A model generated the notes under the pieces. That model made no database searches. It worked only from the letters and a program-made list of their open reading frames with translations, and had not been told where the DNA came from. 64,000 nucleotides of DNA from contig NZ_CP044232.1 of the NCBI RefSeq assembly GCF_008727775.1, positions 868,001 to 932,000 on the forward strand. The letters run 5' to 3'. Within the stretch, counting starts at the first letter, position 1; each line of letters starts with the position of its first letter. Position numbers and translations under genes: made by a program. Positions 63,967-64,000 of this stretch are shown piece after piece. The stretch comes from Microbacterium lushaniae (GTDB taxonomy: Bacteria; Actinomycetota; Actinomycetes; Actinomycetales; Microbacteriaceae).

Positions 63967-64000
63967 CCCGCGTCGCCGCCGGTGCCCGCCGTCGAGGACC

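Overview
This window is chromosomal DNA from a high-GC actinobacterium, most likely Microbacteriaceae and plausibly Microbacterium. The inference rests on very high GC at third codon positions, many GTG starts, many 4-bp stop/start overlaps (ATGA, GTGA), actinobacterial gene families (monomeric isocitrate dehydrogenase, ROK-controlled amino-sugar ABC uptake, VanW-type L,D-transpeptidase) and a recurrent GGATGC hexamer. I saw no rRNA, tRNA, phage, integrase, transposase or CRISPR array.

Layout. 1-2.8 kb: the end of a heterodimeric ABC exporter. 2.8-4.0 kb: a DUF559-type nuclease-fold gene between two 67-bp palindromes. 4.0-9.9 kb: housekeeping genes (GNAT acetyltransferase, icd behind an 18-bp operator-like palindrome, an acetyl esterase, an L,D-transpeptidase, a small lipoprotein). 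10.0-20.6 kb: a GlcNAc/chito-oligosaccharide locus in two convergent halves (ROK repressor, ABC importer, ROK kinase, nagB; then GH20 hexosaminidase and nagA). 20.6-23.2 kb: a one-carbon module, ZTP riboswitch-glyA-folD, with 73-bp palindromes on both sides of folD. 23.2-25.5 kb: a membrane protein, a transglutaminase-like protein and pdxH.

25.5-37.2 kb: a homoprotocatechuate (3,4-dihydroxyphenylacetate) meta-cleavage locus: a FAH-RraA fusion (hpaG-like), GntR regulator, hpaE, hpaD, hpaH, hpaI, an MHS-family transporter, a TPP enzyme and a succinate-semialdehyde dehydrogenase. Together these take the ring-cleavage substrate to pyruvate and succinate. 37.5-39.5 kb: acetoacetyl-CoA synthetase.

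39.5-50.0 kb: a minus-strand array of 11 genes (EthD-like, SDR, IlvD/Edd dehydratase, beta-hydroxyacid dehydrogenase, 2-oxoacid dehydrogenase E1-alpha and E1-beta, a lone lipoyl domain, an alpha/beta hydrolase, and a TRAP transporter). A divergent pair (second beta-hydroxyacid dehydrogenase, DUF3237) follows. 51.5-59.0 kb: a second minus-strand catabolic array headed by an AraC regulator (CMD, aldehyde dehydrogenase, FAH, NTF2-like, a frameshifted extradiol dioxygenase, PanE-like, FMN hydroxyacid oxidase). 59.2-64 kb: a Bcr/CflA exporter, an intergenic repeat zone, and an IclR regulator divergent from a 3-hydroxybenzoate 4-monooxygenase-like flavoprotein.

The most unusual content is (i) three unrelated families of constant-length intergenic palindromes (67, 73 and 84 bp; 2, 2 and 4 copies), some lying inside operons; (ii) a two-gene split version of an AcoC-like E2 (lipoyl domain plus alpha/beta hydrolase) with no normal E2 or E3 nearby; (iii) the FAH-RraA fusion in the homoprotocatechuate pathway; and (iv) a paired catabolic locus at 39.5-59 kb whose substrate I cannot name.
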